Shown: in pieces, positions 22,615 to 31,571 of the stretch | Numbering within the stretch: the first letter of the stretch is position 1 | Layout: each line of letters starts with the position of its first letter | Assembly: GCA_037179335.1 (NCBI GenBank) | Contig: JAKZHN010000001.1 | Location: forward strand, 496,001-560,000 | Direction: 5' to 3' | DNA length: 64,000 nucleotides | Origin: Cyclaneusma minus | Taxonomy: Eukaryota > Ascomycota > Leotiomycetes > Marthamycetales > Marthamycetaceae | Made by a program: the position numbers and the translations under genes | Notes under the pieces: generated by a model | What the model saw: the letters and a program-made list of their open reading frames with translations, nothing else | Told to the model about the DNA's origin: nothing | Databases searched by the model: none

Positions 22615-23998
22615 ATGTCGACCAACAACATCCTTTTGTCGCCCACAAGGCGCGGCAAGAAGGGCAACGAGCCACTCACCACTCGTTACTCTCCCCGCCA
22701 CTCTCCCCCCACTCCCTGTCCTACTCGGGCCCCCCCTCCACTCCCCCATTCTCTCCAAGCCCGATCTCAAGGTCGTCATGCTGTTCTTGAGTCGCCTCCC
22801 CACTTCCCTCGTCTTTCGACCAGGGATGCTCATTCGACCTCGAACACTCACAAGCGTCCGGCTCCCCATCCTCCGCGTGGTTCGACAAGGGATGCTCTTC
22901 ACCCTACCCATTCGACTGGTGATCGCTCGGCTTCTCCTAATAGTCGTCTTCCAGGCTTGGAATCTCCTCGCCCAACCTATGCGGCTGGTGATCGCTCGGG
23001 TTCCCCTGCTAGTCGTATCTCAGGATTGGAATCTCCTCGCACTCAGTTCTCGAAGGCCGCTCGTGATCCCTCTTCGTCGCCGACTAGAATCAGAGCCAGC
23101 ATCCCATTGGCCGAGACGAACTCATCAACCTCACCTTTGGTCAAGAAAGGCAACAACAAGTCGGAAGTGGAGTTCTCGAAGCTCAGCCGTGAGGAACGCA
23201 AGAGACGGGTTGATGTGGCCAAAACCGAGGAGCACCTGAAGCTCATCGATAATGCTCTGCTCATGAGCATGCCAACGCCGAAGCCAACCCACAATCCCTA
23301 TCACGAGCCTTCCATGAGATACACTGAGCCGCACTGGGACAAGGAGATGCTCTACTGGAAGTGTAAGGACGACCACAAGAATAAGTTTCTTTACCTGGAC
23401 GAGCCCAGGAAATGGGTTGCAATAAGCAATCATGGGTTTGATGAAAACCACCCACTTGTATGCGATGGAAGTATGTATTCGCGCTCCCAAGACCAGGTTC
23501 TGAGGCACTTCCACTGTGGTTTTGATGTGAATGAACTAACGCTTTCTTCTTCTAGTCGAGTATTGGAGATGGAACCGCCGTCTCGAGAAGAAAAGACGCG
23601 AGAAGCGCGACGAGGAGGCTGACAAGAAGAGACGGGCTCAGGCCGAGAAGATAGTCGATGGAAATGCGATCGCTGAGCAGCAGCGTAAGGCCATGGTGGA
23701 GAAGGAGGCCCAGGACCAGAAGAAGCGCGAGGAGAAGAAGGCCCGGGAGCAGAAGAAGCGCGAGGAGAAGAAGGCCCGGGAGCAGAAGAAAGCCGAAGAG
23801 AAGAAGAAGGCCAGTGAGCAGAAGAAGCGCGAGACCAAGCAGAAGCCGGAGCGCAAGACTCTGCGCAAGCAGTTCAGCCAACTGTCTGAGGACGATGAGG
23901 TCGAGGAGGATGGTCGGGTTGGAGATGACTTCAAGCCGAAGCCCAAGGGTCTCCGCAAGAAGTTGAGTACTATCATGTTCGGCGACTCGAACATCTGA
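22615..23998 (+). CDS. HWKC-cluster paralogue A: long member with repetitive N-terminus and Lys/Glu-rich tail
   Basis: Unknown family; first of six related genes. Exons 22615-23470 and 23556-23998 give 432 residues. The 85-nt intron starts GTATGTAT and ends TTCTAG. The N-terminal 200 residues are basic and S/P/R-rich, with a near-duplicate 22-residue unit (GDRSASPNSRLPGLESPR, then GDRSGSPASRISGLESPR). The shared core covers about residues 205-285: EEHLKLIDNALL, PTPKP, YTEPHWDKEMLYWKC, FLYLDEPRKWVA. After the intron comes a long charged helix with 11-residue QKKREEKKARE repeats, then a basic end (KGLRKKLSTIMF). No signal peptide or membrane segment. Compared with its neighbours it has a much longer head and tail. 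Nucleic-acid or cytoskeletal binding is conceivable from charge, but no function can be claimed. Confidence 0.78.
23717..23782 (+). repeat. Perfect 33-bp tandem duplication in paralogue A
   Basis: Two identical 33-bp copies (23717-23749 and 23750-23782) encode QKKREEKKARE twice; a degenerate third copy follows. It is in frame and within the charged tail. Confidence 0.92.
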
Positions 23999-24509
23999 GT
24001 TCCTGGACAATGTCGTGTTGGGTGGGATGCAGCAATACCAGCGTGGGACAACTAGCAAAGGCAACTTTGCTATGGGATATCGTGCGGGTATAAGGCGCGG
24101 CTTTCTCGTTTCTGGGATGTGGTCATACAGATCCCAGGAGAAGGCTACACCGTATCTCAAGAAACACAACCTCGTTCGGGGCGGCGTACTTGCAGAATTC
24201 TTGTAGTTAGTTATAGTTGTGTTGCAATTCTACTGTCATTGCAATCTTCATCTGGATTGGCGATTTCTGCGGTCTTTCCGGTCTCTTGTTTCCCTCTGCG
24301 GCCCGCTAATTCCAAACAGGACTCCGCCTGCTCACGCAACAGTTCCCCGGACTTCTTGAAGCTCTACCTTCACGCACCCACCTCCACGTCTCTACAACGT
24401 TGATCTTCAACAGTCGGCCACTACATATCGCCGTCTCAAGGTACTCGCAACCACAGCCACCGTTTCATCTTCCGAGTTCATGAACGCCAGCCAACCCCAA
24501 CGCTCCGCC
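23999..24509. other. Intergenic region between paralogues A and B
   Basis: 3' flank of A and presumed former promoter of B. The last 150 bases before 24510 are C/A-rich, like the leaders of the other cluster members. No gene seen. Confidence 0.5.
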
Positions 24510-25164
24510 ATGCAGTTCCTCCCGAAGCTCAAGCGATCGCAGCCTCCCACGCTCCCTCAGATCGAGGTCACCGCGCCCGCCGACGACCCCAAACCAGAAG
24601 AGACCAAGCCGAACCCTGGTGATATCGTGACTCCGATCTATGAGTCGGAGATGTGGAAATCCAAGCAACTCGACGAGCAAGAACCAGAACGCGCTCTGTT
24701 CATTGACACTTGAGAGGTGGAGCGTCTGAAGGCCATTGACAAGGCCCTCGAGAACGGCAAGCGAACCAGGAAGCCTTACATCGACCCTTCTGGAGCCAGG
24801 TTCCCCGTGGCCGGTTCGCCCATAGCCTTCATCAATGTTCGTTACTCCAATACGACCTGGGAGGAAGAGCTCATGCACTGGAAGTGCGAGGAGATCGAGC
24901 ATGCTCGTCGATATCTTTACAGCGATCAGGAGAACATCTGGGTGACTGGCAGTACCAGTCAGACTCTAGCTAGAGGTATGTATACATCGCTCGCCCTACT
25001 TTGATTCACCTTTTAGTTCGAAGAGGCATTAGCTGACATAATTCACAGTCATGAAGCGCCGCGAACTTAAGGAGAAGGCCCAGAGCAAGCAGGGAGGAAA
25101 TTCGGGGGAGATTTCGGGCATCAGGAAGCTTGGGAAGAAAGTGAGCATGCTCTTCAAGAAGTAG
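24510..25164 (+). pseudogene. HWKC-cluster paralogue B, broken by a stop and a frameshift
   Basis: Clearly related to paralogues C-E: a start like theirs (MQFLPKLKRSQPP), the core VERLKAIDKALENGKR, DPSG, TWEEELMHWKCEE, RRYLYSDQENIWV, an intron at the same place (24976-25049, donor GTATGTAT) and a basic tail. Two lesions are visible. An in-frame TGA at 24711-24713 sits immediately before the core, with the same frame open on both sides. After the intron, frame continuity is lost near 25080: the tail ending VSMLFKK is one base out of frame with the exon start VMKRRELKEK, as if one C were missing. The stop might be bypassed by a 96-nt intron at 24619-24714, but its acceptor is poor and siblings lack it; the frameshift would remain. 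A recent pseudogene is most likely; assembly error is the alternative. Confidence 0.75.
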
Positions 25165-25883
25165 GCCCTTAAAATGGTCTGCTTCGGGGCGGGGATCGTG
25201 GGGAAGCAATTACGGAAAACGGCCTAGACCCCTACGAGACCCTCGACGACACCTTCGCCTCCCTCGACCGCAACAACTCCCAGTCGCAATTCTCTGGTCC
25301 ACAATCCAAGTCTTTCTACCCGAAGACTTCCTATCCCGCAGCTTCCCCAACGGACCTACTCTGGACCAAGACGGAGCAGAAGGAGGAGGCTGAATCTGCG
25401 CAGAAGATCGGGAAGTGTGCCGAGCCAGAAAGTGTTGTTGGATCGTTGTGATCCTGAGACTCGTATCATAGAATGGCAGCTCCTTGTCATGCGAGGCAAT
25501 ACCCATCCTGCGAGGCTTCAACTAGAAGTCTTTTCCAAATTCCAATAATTTCGCCGATTTCTGTATCTAATCTTCCAGAGACTGTGAAATGTGTTATTTG
25601 AATGTCTGTTGATTAAACTGTCTAAATTGTTTGCGAATCGATAAGTCAGATATGACTCGGCGCCAATATCACTTAATAAACGTACAGAAGATATCGCCTT
25701 CCATTTCTCTTCCGACTTCCGCTGTATTCACTTGCGTAAGCCATGCGCACTACTTGACCTCCTCCATTCGATTCCAAAACCAACAGCATCGAGATCTCCG
25801 CAACTCTACCTCATCCACCCTCATTGACCTACCCCATCTGAGCTCATCACATACTCCTCACCAAGTCCAAGTCTCCACCCATC
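25165..25883. other. Intergenic region with a coding-like segment
   Basis: Between paralogues B and C. The stretch 25175-25450 is open without an ATG on + and has coding-like composition (DPYETLDDTFASLDRNNSQ, then FYPKTSYPAASPTDLLW), possibly a gene remnant or a missed exon. The rest is AT-richer and leads into the C/A-rich leader of C. Confidence 0.4.
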
Positions 25884-26477
25884 ATGAAGCTCTTCTCGAA
25901 AATGAAGCGTGCGCAAAGCGGCTACCTGAAGCTCGACCTCAGCGCGTCTGCCCGCGATTCGGAAGCAGATAACACCAGTTCGATCCCTCATCAGACCGCC
26001 ACGCCCGTCCACAAAGCAGAGCTTGCGCGAATCAAGGCAGTCGACCATGCTCTCAAGAATGGAAAGCCGACTGCGAAGCCAGGCCGCGATCCCTCTGGAC
26101 TGAAGATCTCGAGCGCAGCCTGCCCTGTCATTCCATACACCGAGCCAATCTGGGACGACGAGTTGGTACACTGGAAGTGTTACGAAATGGAGACTGATCA
26201 CCTCTACTTCTTCAATGACTACGAGAACGTTTGGTTTGAGGGCGATACCGACTCTTGTGTTCACAAAAGTATGTATATTGCACCTCTCCAATTCACTCCA
26301 TCTCCTGAATCCTCTGTCAAACCAGGAGTATACTTGACTAACACGTGTTTACCGCTAGTCATCAGGAGACGCACGGAGAAAGACAAGGCTGAGCGAAGGC
26401 AGCGAAAAGCCCTAGTTGAGCAGAACATGTCTTCTCAGAAGTCTCGCGGCAAGATCAGCAGCTTCTTCAAGCTGTAG
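25884..26477 (+). CDS. HWKC-cluster paralogue C
   Basis: Unknown family. Exons 25884-26268 and 26359-26477 give 167 residues. The 90-nt intron has a GTATGTAT donor and a GCTAG acceptor; it is a multiple of three with no in-frame stop, so the unspliced reading is also open (197 residues). I prefer splicing because D and E have the same intron with stops. Layout: basic start MKLFSKMKRAQSG; variable linker; core LARIKAVDHALKNGKPTAKP, DPSG, YTEPIWDDELVHWKCYEM, DHLYFFNDYENVWFEG; then after the intron a basic helix IIRRRTEKDKAERRQRKA and the end GKISSFFKL. No signal peptide or membrane segment. This is close to the minimal form of the family. Likely intracellular; function unknown. Confidence 0.82.
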   Translation: MKLFSKMKRAQSGYLKLDLSASARDSEADNTSSIPHQTATPVHKAELARIKAVDHALKNGKPTAKPGRDPSGLKISSAACPVIPYTEPIWDDELVHWKCYEMETDHLYFFNDYENVWFEGDTDSCVHKSMYIAPLQFTPSPESSVKPGVYLTNTCLPLVIRRRTEKDKAERRQRKALVEQNMSSQKSRGKISSFFKL

Positions 26478-26994
26478 ATCAGTGGTAGATTACGCCCGAG
26501 TAAGCATTCTGGAAACGCAGTTCTGGAAGCATACTTCAAGGCCTTGGTTCGGTATCTGTCGGGAATTGGCATTCTGGTAGCGTGGGAGTTCTCAAGGTGT
26601 TAGCTTCGGATTTCTCACTCAATGGACGCTCGTTTGGAACTTAATTCGATATCTGATCATCTCAGACTGCGAAGTAATAACGGCTGATCACTAGAGGGCT
26701 AAAGAGGGTGATAATATATACTACAATATGATACTTCATGTTTTGTTGGTGAAGCTATTCGAATCATTTGTAAATAAACGAAACTCTACCCGGTACCAAT
26801 ATCACTATTGTCGCCTGGCTTCGGCTCCCTAACCGCTCGCTTTCTGCTTTTCTATATCAACTTCTGGAAGTTGCGCAACTCTGTTTCTCTATCCACCACT
26901 TTACAACAATATCAAGGTCCCCGAGATCACACACTCTCTCCCCTTGCTCCACGCTACGCACAAATTACAAGCAAATCCACCCTCGCTATTCATC
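26478..26994. other. Intergenic region between paralogues C and D
   Basis: 3' flank of C, an AT-rich stretch (about 26640-26790), then the C/A-rich leader of D. No gene seen. Confidence 0.5.
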
Positions 26995-27535
26995 ATGCCG
27001 GTCTTCTGCAATCCGAAGATACCACAGCTTCCCGCGCTTCGCAAACTCAGCGCTTCTAGGACCGCCACCCACGAGTTCCAGATGGACGACAAGAAGACAG
27101 AGATTGAGCGGCTGAAAACCATCGACGAGGCCATTGGGCAGGGGAATCCAACTGCAGAACCCCGCTACTATCCCTCCGGCATCACGATTCCCTATCCAGG
27201 CTACCCTACGGATCACCAAGGCTACTTGCCACCTTACACTCAGCCTGTCTGGAACAAAGAGTTCATGCATTTGACCTGCCGCGGAATGGAAAACAAGCAC
27301 CTCTACTTCTTTGACGATTACGAGAACGCTTGGGTAGACGGCTGCGTGGAACTGACTTTGGAAAGAAGTATGTATCTGGATCCCATCCCGAGTGAGCAGC
27401 GCTGAAACCTTTCTAGTCATGAGACGCCGAGCCAAAAAGGACGAAGCTGAGCACAAGCTCCGAAAGGCCATGGAGGCGCAGAGTAGGCCCCGGTCAAGCT
27501 CGCTGGTGAAGATCATTGAGCTCTTCAAGAAGTAG
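26995..27535 (+). CDS. HWKC-cluster paralogue D
   Basis: Unknown family. Exons 26995-27367 and 27417-27535 give 163 residues; the intron is only 49 nt (GTATGTAT to TTCTAG). The start MPVFCNPKIPQLPALRKL resembles the short hydrophobic-basic starts of C and E. The core reads IERLKTIDEAIGQGNPTAEP, YPSGI, PPYTQPVWNKEFMHLTC, NKHLYFFDDYENAWVDG. The usual HWKC is HLTC here, so W and K are not absolute. The tail after the intron (IMRRRAKKDEAEHKLRKAM) ends VKIIELFKK. The conserved intron and conserved ends argue for a working gene that has diverged by duplication. Confidence 0.8.
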
Positions 27536-28161
27536 GATGCAGATTTCTTGTGGAAGCGCAGTGGAATAGGAGGCACGTTTCTGGGCATTGCTTAAGGGGA
27601 AGTAAGCTTTGCAATTGGCAAACCGAGTCCAGGGCCTCTCGCAACATGGCAATTCTCTGCCACCAGCGCGGCACTTTGCGCGCCGGTGGACTTTGCAAGA
27701 GGTGCGCCAATTCGCAGTCACCGCCAACTACGCTGGCAACAACGGAGGCCCGTCCTACAGCTACTCTGACATCGCGGCCACCGCCAACAACGTCGCCAAC
27801 AACGGCGTCTCGGACTACGACACTGCTCATTCCACCATGGAAACTACCAACCACACCAACCCCGCAGCCGATGGGTCTAGCAAGGGAAGATGGGGAACGG
27901 GATGGGGCTAGGACTTTGGTTAGAAAACTTATTTCAATGTAAACACCATTGGAACATTGACACAAGTCGTTGTAAAACGCTGCTAAGGACATAATACCCG
28001 ATACATATTCAGGAGCCTAGTGCCACACATGATATGGTATTTGAGCCTTTCCCATGAAGCCGCGCTAGACTATATAACTATAAATTCTAAATTGATCTAG
28101 TGCATATTATAAAGAAAGAAAAAAACATTAAAAACTGATGTTTTTAATAAATGTTAAGCAG

Positions 28162-28202
28162 TTTATCCGATATCCATATCCGGATACCGGATATCGGATA
28201 AA
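28162..28202. repeat. 41-bp palindrome
   Basis: Perfect 14-bp inverted arms TTTATCCGATATCC (28162-28175) and GGATATCGGATAAA (28189-28202), separated by 13 bp. It lies in AT-rich DNA between paralogues D and E. It may be a transposon end or a stem-forming relic. Confidence 0.85.
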
Positions 28203-28300
28203 ATAAGGTCCTAACCATTTCATCTTTTTAATGGTTAAGCCCACATCTGAGAAAGCTGATATTCCAATGTCTGGATATCGAAAAATAATCCCAGATCAGG

Positions 28301-28373
28301 CTTAGCGCGGGGTCCACTTCCTCTGCTTTTGGCTACCGACGGTCCGCGAGTCGCCCTAACACTCCGCGCTAAG
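28301..28373. mobile_element. 73-bp MITE-like element with 13-bp inverted ends
   Basis: The left end CTTAGCGCGGGGT (28301-28313) and right end ACTCCGCGCTAAG (28361-28373) are inverted repeats with one mismatch. The interior is unrelated to coding sequence. No clear target-site duplication. The same 13-base right end recurs at 43507-43519. It sits 183 bp upstream of paralogue E, so it could also be a paired regulatory site. Confidence 0.5.
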
Positions 28374-28555
28374 AAAAAAGGCGACGACATTTTTCTAGCG
28401 CCTCAGATTTCTACGCATAAATTGCTCGAAATTGTGCGGCGCTGATCCACCACTCTTCCACATACAAGCCTCGAACTTCTTGAAACCACCTTCGCTCCTG
28501 CTACATCAGTCTACGCACCACCACAAACAACCACAGCCCACCTCCAAGGTTTATC

Positions 28556-29177
28556 ATGCCTTTCTTCTCGAAGAAGCAGTCGCAGCACTCTGCGCAGCCC
28601 CAAGCCCACAACTACGTCCGCATCCCCGAGGAAGCCATGAATAGCGCCCAGTCGCTGTCAAGCCACTTCCACGAATCCAACATGGAGAACGTCGAGATCA
28701 TGGTCATGGACGAGAAAGAGATCGAGCGCATGAAGGCCGTGGACGAGGCCATCAAGTATGGCAAGCCCACTCCCATCCCCGACAACGACCCCTCTGGCAT
28801 GGCAGTCCCCAAGGCTGGCCTCCCCATGCCCATCGAGAATCGAGGCTACGCGGCATACACTCAACCAGAGTGGGACGAAGACTTCCAGCACTGGAAGTGC
28901 TACAACCTTGACCACGACCACCTGTACTTCTTCAACGACCAGTTGAACGTCTGGATGGATGGCGAGGCCGATTTCATCCCTAGGCGCAGTATGTATTTCA
29001 GTCTCCTGCTTTCACTTCTAGTACCTACATGGACCCAAGCTGACGTAAATTCAAGTCATCAGGCGCCGAACGGAGAAGGAGAACGCCAACCGAAGACTCC
29101 GAAACGCCGCCAAAGAGCAGAGCAAGCCGAAGCAGAAGGGCCTTGGCAAGAAGATTGTTGGAATGTTGAAGAAGTAG
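28556..29177 (+). CDS. HWKC-cluster paralogue E
   Basis: Unknown family. Exons 28556-28988 and 29056-29177 give 184 residues; the 67-nt intron opens GTATGTAT and contains in-frame stops after joining. The start is MPFFSKKQSQHSAQ, then a polar linker with methionines (MENVEIMVMDEKE). Core: IERMKAVDEAIKYGKPTPIP, DPSGM, AAYTQPEWDEDFQHWKCY, HDHLYFFNDQLNVWMDG. The tail IIRRRTEKENANRRLRNAAK ends GKKIVGMLKK. Together with C it best represents the family. No signal peptide, membrane span or known enzyme motif is visible. The 73-bp inverted-end element lies in its upstream region. Confidence 0.83.
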
Positions 29178-29975
29178 GATATGGACGGCCCCTCAATCAG
29201 CATGGAGTTTGGAGAAATGGCGTCTGGCGTGGTTTGAGTGGCGTCTGGCGTGGCTTGGGTATGAAGGCATCTTTGGCATTGGAACCCCAGCAGTCTTGAT
29301 ATCAATATGAGGGCCCTGACTGGTAGTGTCCTAATGAAGGCTAGGTATGCTGTGCCACAATTCGCTGTCTCATTTGCCAGCAAAGGGTGGCACGCACCGG
29401 AAGCCGAAGTCAAATACCCAAGAGATTAATGAACATCGAATGAATGAACATCGAATGATACATGTATTATTCGGAAGTTTAGTATGCAACCGTGATTCCG
29501 CACGTGACGTCTCCTTCAAGATTTGCTAAGCGTTTGCATTAGCAATGCAGCTCCGCGCTATAAAGATACCTACGAAAACATAACCTGTATACGACTGCTT
29601 GAGCTCAACGTATGAGAGTTCCAGTTATTCAGTCAGTTGCATTTGAATTTGGGTCACTTTGCAGTTACGAAGGCTCAATTTCAGTTTAATGAGTACTAGT
29701 TTCTTTATTGATATACAGCAGCTCGTTTTCTGTGAATAGAAGCCTCTCTTGGATCATCCAACATGCCTGGTACCGTACAAGAAAAAGCCAAGAGGACCCA
29801 AACACCCATCTTTCAGATTCTGTGCAACTTCCGTGATCGTCGCTTCCTTTGTTGAATGATTTAAGCCCTCGGGAGGCCTTGATGCTATAGAGGACAAGGC
29901 CGTAGAGGACAAGGCCAAGAGCACTGAAGTACACATTCCGTCGACCATGTGAAACTTCCGTGATCCTCTGATGAA
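29178..29975. other. Convergent intergenic region E/F
   Basis: 3' flanks of paralogue E and of the inverted gene F. AT-rich, and no gene seen. Two copies of a word resembling GAATGAACATCGAATGA occur at about 29430-29458. An imperfect repeat containing CTTCCGTGATC occurs at 29829 and 29953. Confidence 0.45.
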
Positions 29976-30800
29976 TCATCCAAGGGGCTTGCAAGGCCTG
30001 GGACCGTAGAGCTCAGGGTCCAAGGACATATCGCCCCGATTCTTCCGCTCCTGGAAAGCTCGCATTTCCTCTTCATGTATTTGGATCTTGCGAGTTTGCA
30101 AGGTGCGTTCTTGCAAGTTGCGTGCTGGTCTCTTCCTCTCTTCGTTGTATCTCGCCAGGTACACAGACGTAAAGCACTCCTCTCTGAGCTTCTGAGGGTA
30201 GATCCTCCTTCTCTCTTCCGCCTTCCACTCATCAAAGTCTTTCAGGTACATCCACTTTCTGTGAGGATCGAACACCATTGCCTCCGCCGTGACACCCTCG
30301 AATATGTGGCCCATACCGTAGATGCCCCAGCAGTTGCTCTCGGTATGCCAAACTGCCGAGTTCCAGGGAGATTCGGGGGCTTCTTCGTTGTGACAGCCTT
30401 GTAGGCTGTACACAACCCAGCGGAGTCTGACGCCGTCCCACTCCAGGGGAGTCCATCTGTGCTCAATGTGGAAAGGCGACGTATTGGGATGGCTGCGAGG
30501 TCGTGGAGTGGGGAGTTTGTTGTGGTAGTACACCTCGAGGAACAGGTCGATTTCGTCGGGGGTCCACTTGGAGTAGCTCTCGTAGCGCTCACGACGTCTC
30601 AGGCGGCGAACTACGCGGTGTTCAAGTTCGGAGGCCGCAGGTGATTGTGTCGTAGGCATACGTGATGCAGGTGGACGTGATGCAGGATGGGGTGGCGACG
30701 AGGGCTCGATGCGCTCGCCCTTGGAGCCAGAAGTGAGCTTGAGGCTGAGCTTGGTGCTGGCCATGGGGATGGAACGTGTGAACTTGGTGAAGACGGCCAT
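29976..30800 (-). CDS. HWKC-cluster paralogue F: divergent, intronless, inverted
   Basis: A single-exon gene of 274 residues from the ATG at 30800; an upstream in-frame ATG at 30944 would add 48. I chose 30800 because MAVFTKFTRSIP matches the short starts of D and E. It keeps the order of the family core in weak form: DEIDLFLEVYYHNKLPTPRP, then WTPLEWDGVRLRWVVYS in place of YTxPxWDxExxHWKC, then FDPHRKWMYLKDFDEW in place of HLYFFxDxENVW. An insert of about 40 residues (SAVWHTESNCWGIYGMG) separates the last two. The C-terminal third is strongly basic and helical. It lacks the family intron. Kinship with A-E is inferred from motif order and location, not high identity. No known domain. Confidence 0.68.
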   Translation of the reverse strand: MAVFTKFTRSIPMASTKLSLKLTSGSKGERIEPSSPPHPASRPPASRMPTTQSPAASELEHRVVRRLRRRERYESYSKWTPDEIDLFLEVYYHNKLPTPRPRSHPNTSPFHIEHRWTPLEWDGVRLRWVVYSLQGCHNEEAPESPWNSAVWHTESNCWGIYGMGHIFEGVTAEAMVFDPHRKWMYLKDFDEWKAEERRRIYPQKLREECFTSVYLARYNEERKRPARNLQERTLQTRKIQIHEEEMRAFQERKNRGDMSLDPELYGPRPCKPLG

Positions 30801-31571
30801 TTTCGGTTCTTGCTTGCGCTCGAGTGGGCAGGGCAGGCTGGAGTGGCGATGGTTGCTTTTGATCTCGGGATCTTGAGTGGCGCGGAGATGTTGTGTCGAG
30901 CTGACCAGACTGGAATAGCGGAGGACGTCCAATATGGTCATCACAGAGGGATCAGTCGCACGAGGAGGGAGTGCGCTGGGGAATGCGCGTCAGCTATCTG
31001 GGGTCGAGGAAGTATGTTGGGTTGAGCCTGACGCGAGGATTAGACGCGAAAATATATGGCGACGCGAATCTTGGTTTACCTGCGGCCAATTAGCGGAAAC
31101 ACGTGATGGTGTTGACGGCGGCGGCGGCGGCGGCAAGACAGTCGCCAAGGTCGACTGAGGATGGAGGTTGCGGGAAGGTTGATCAGACTGAGAGATAGTC
31201 TCGGTCCCGAGATATATTGCGCAAAAGAGAGCCTGAATTGGATCGACAGCAGAAGGGAGAAGGGATGATCAGCAAATCACATGAGACGAAACCATAGCTC
31301 AGATCCAATCATCCAACTGCCTATCGGAAGCTCTCTCTCAGCTCTGTGTCGAAAATACCTACAGAAAATTAGGAAGTGTACTTTCTACCTGCGAGTTTAT
31401 TTTGATCGCCATTGTCTCTAGGGTCTAAAGGTCACGTAATATGGTAAGCGAGCATTTTGGCTCTGGCGTATTGAAAGGATCAGCCGAAACTTCGTAGCGT
31501 CACCATGATCTGGCGCATTGGTTCGCGTCTTGACGAGTTCTCAATATTCGGACCGCCCATACTTATCAGAA
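30801..31571. other. Intergenic/promoter region
   Basis: Upstream of gene F and downstream of the D-amino-acid oxidase gene. It contains a short GGC trinucleotide run near 31118-31135. No gene seen. Confidence 0.45.

Larger units (their letters stand above)
27536..28555. other. Intergenic region with palindrome and inverted-repeat element
   Basis: Between paralogues D and E. The part 27609-27911 is open on + without an ATG and has A/N-rich, coding-like composition, but I do not call a gene. From about 28060 to 28260 the DNA turns AT-rich, with a 41-bp palindrome, followed by a 73-bp element with inverted ends; both are listed separately. Confidence 0.5.

Noticed and set aside
24619..24714. 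Intron that would remove the stop in paralogue B
   Set aside because: The acceptor (TTGAG) is poor, siblings have no intron there, and the downstream frameshift would persist; kept only as an alternative.
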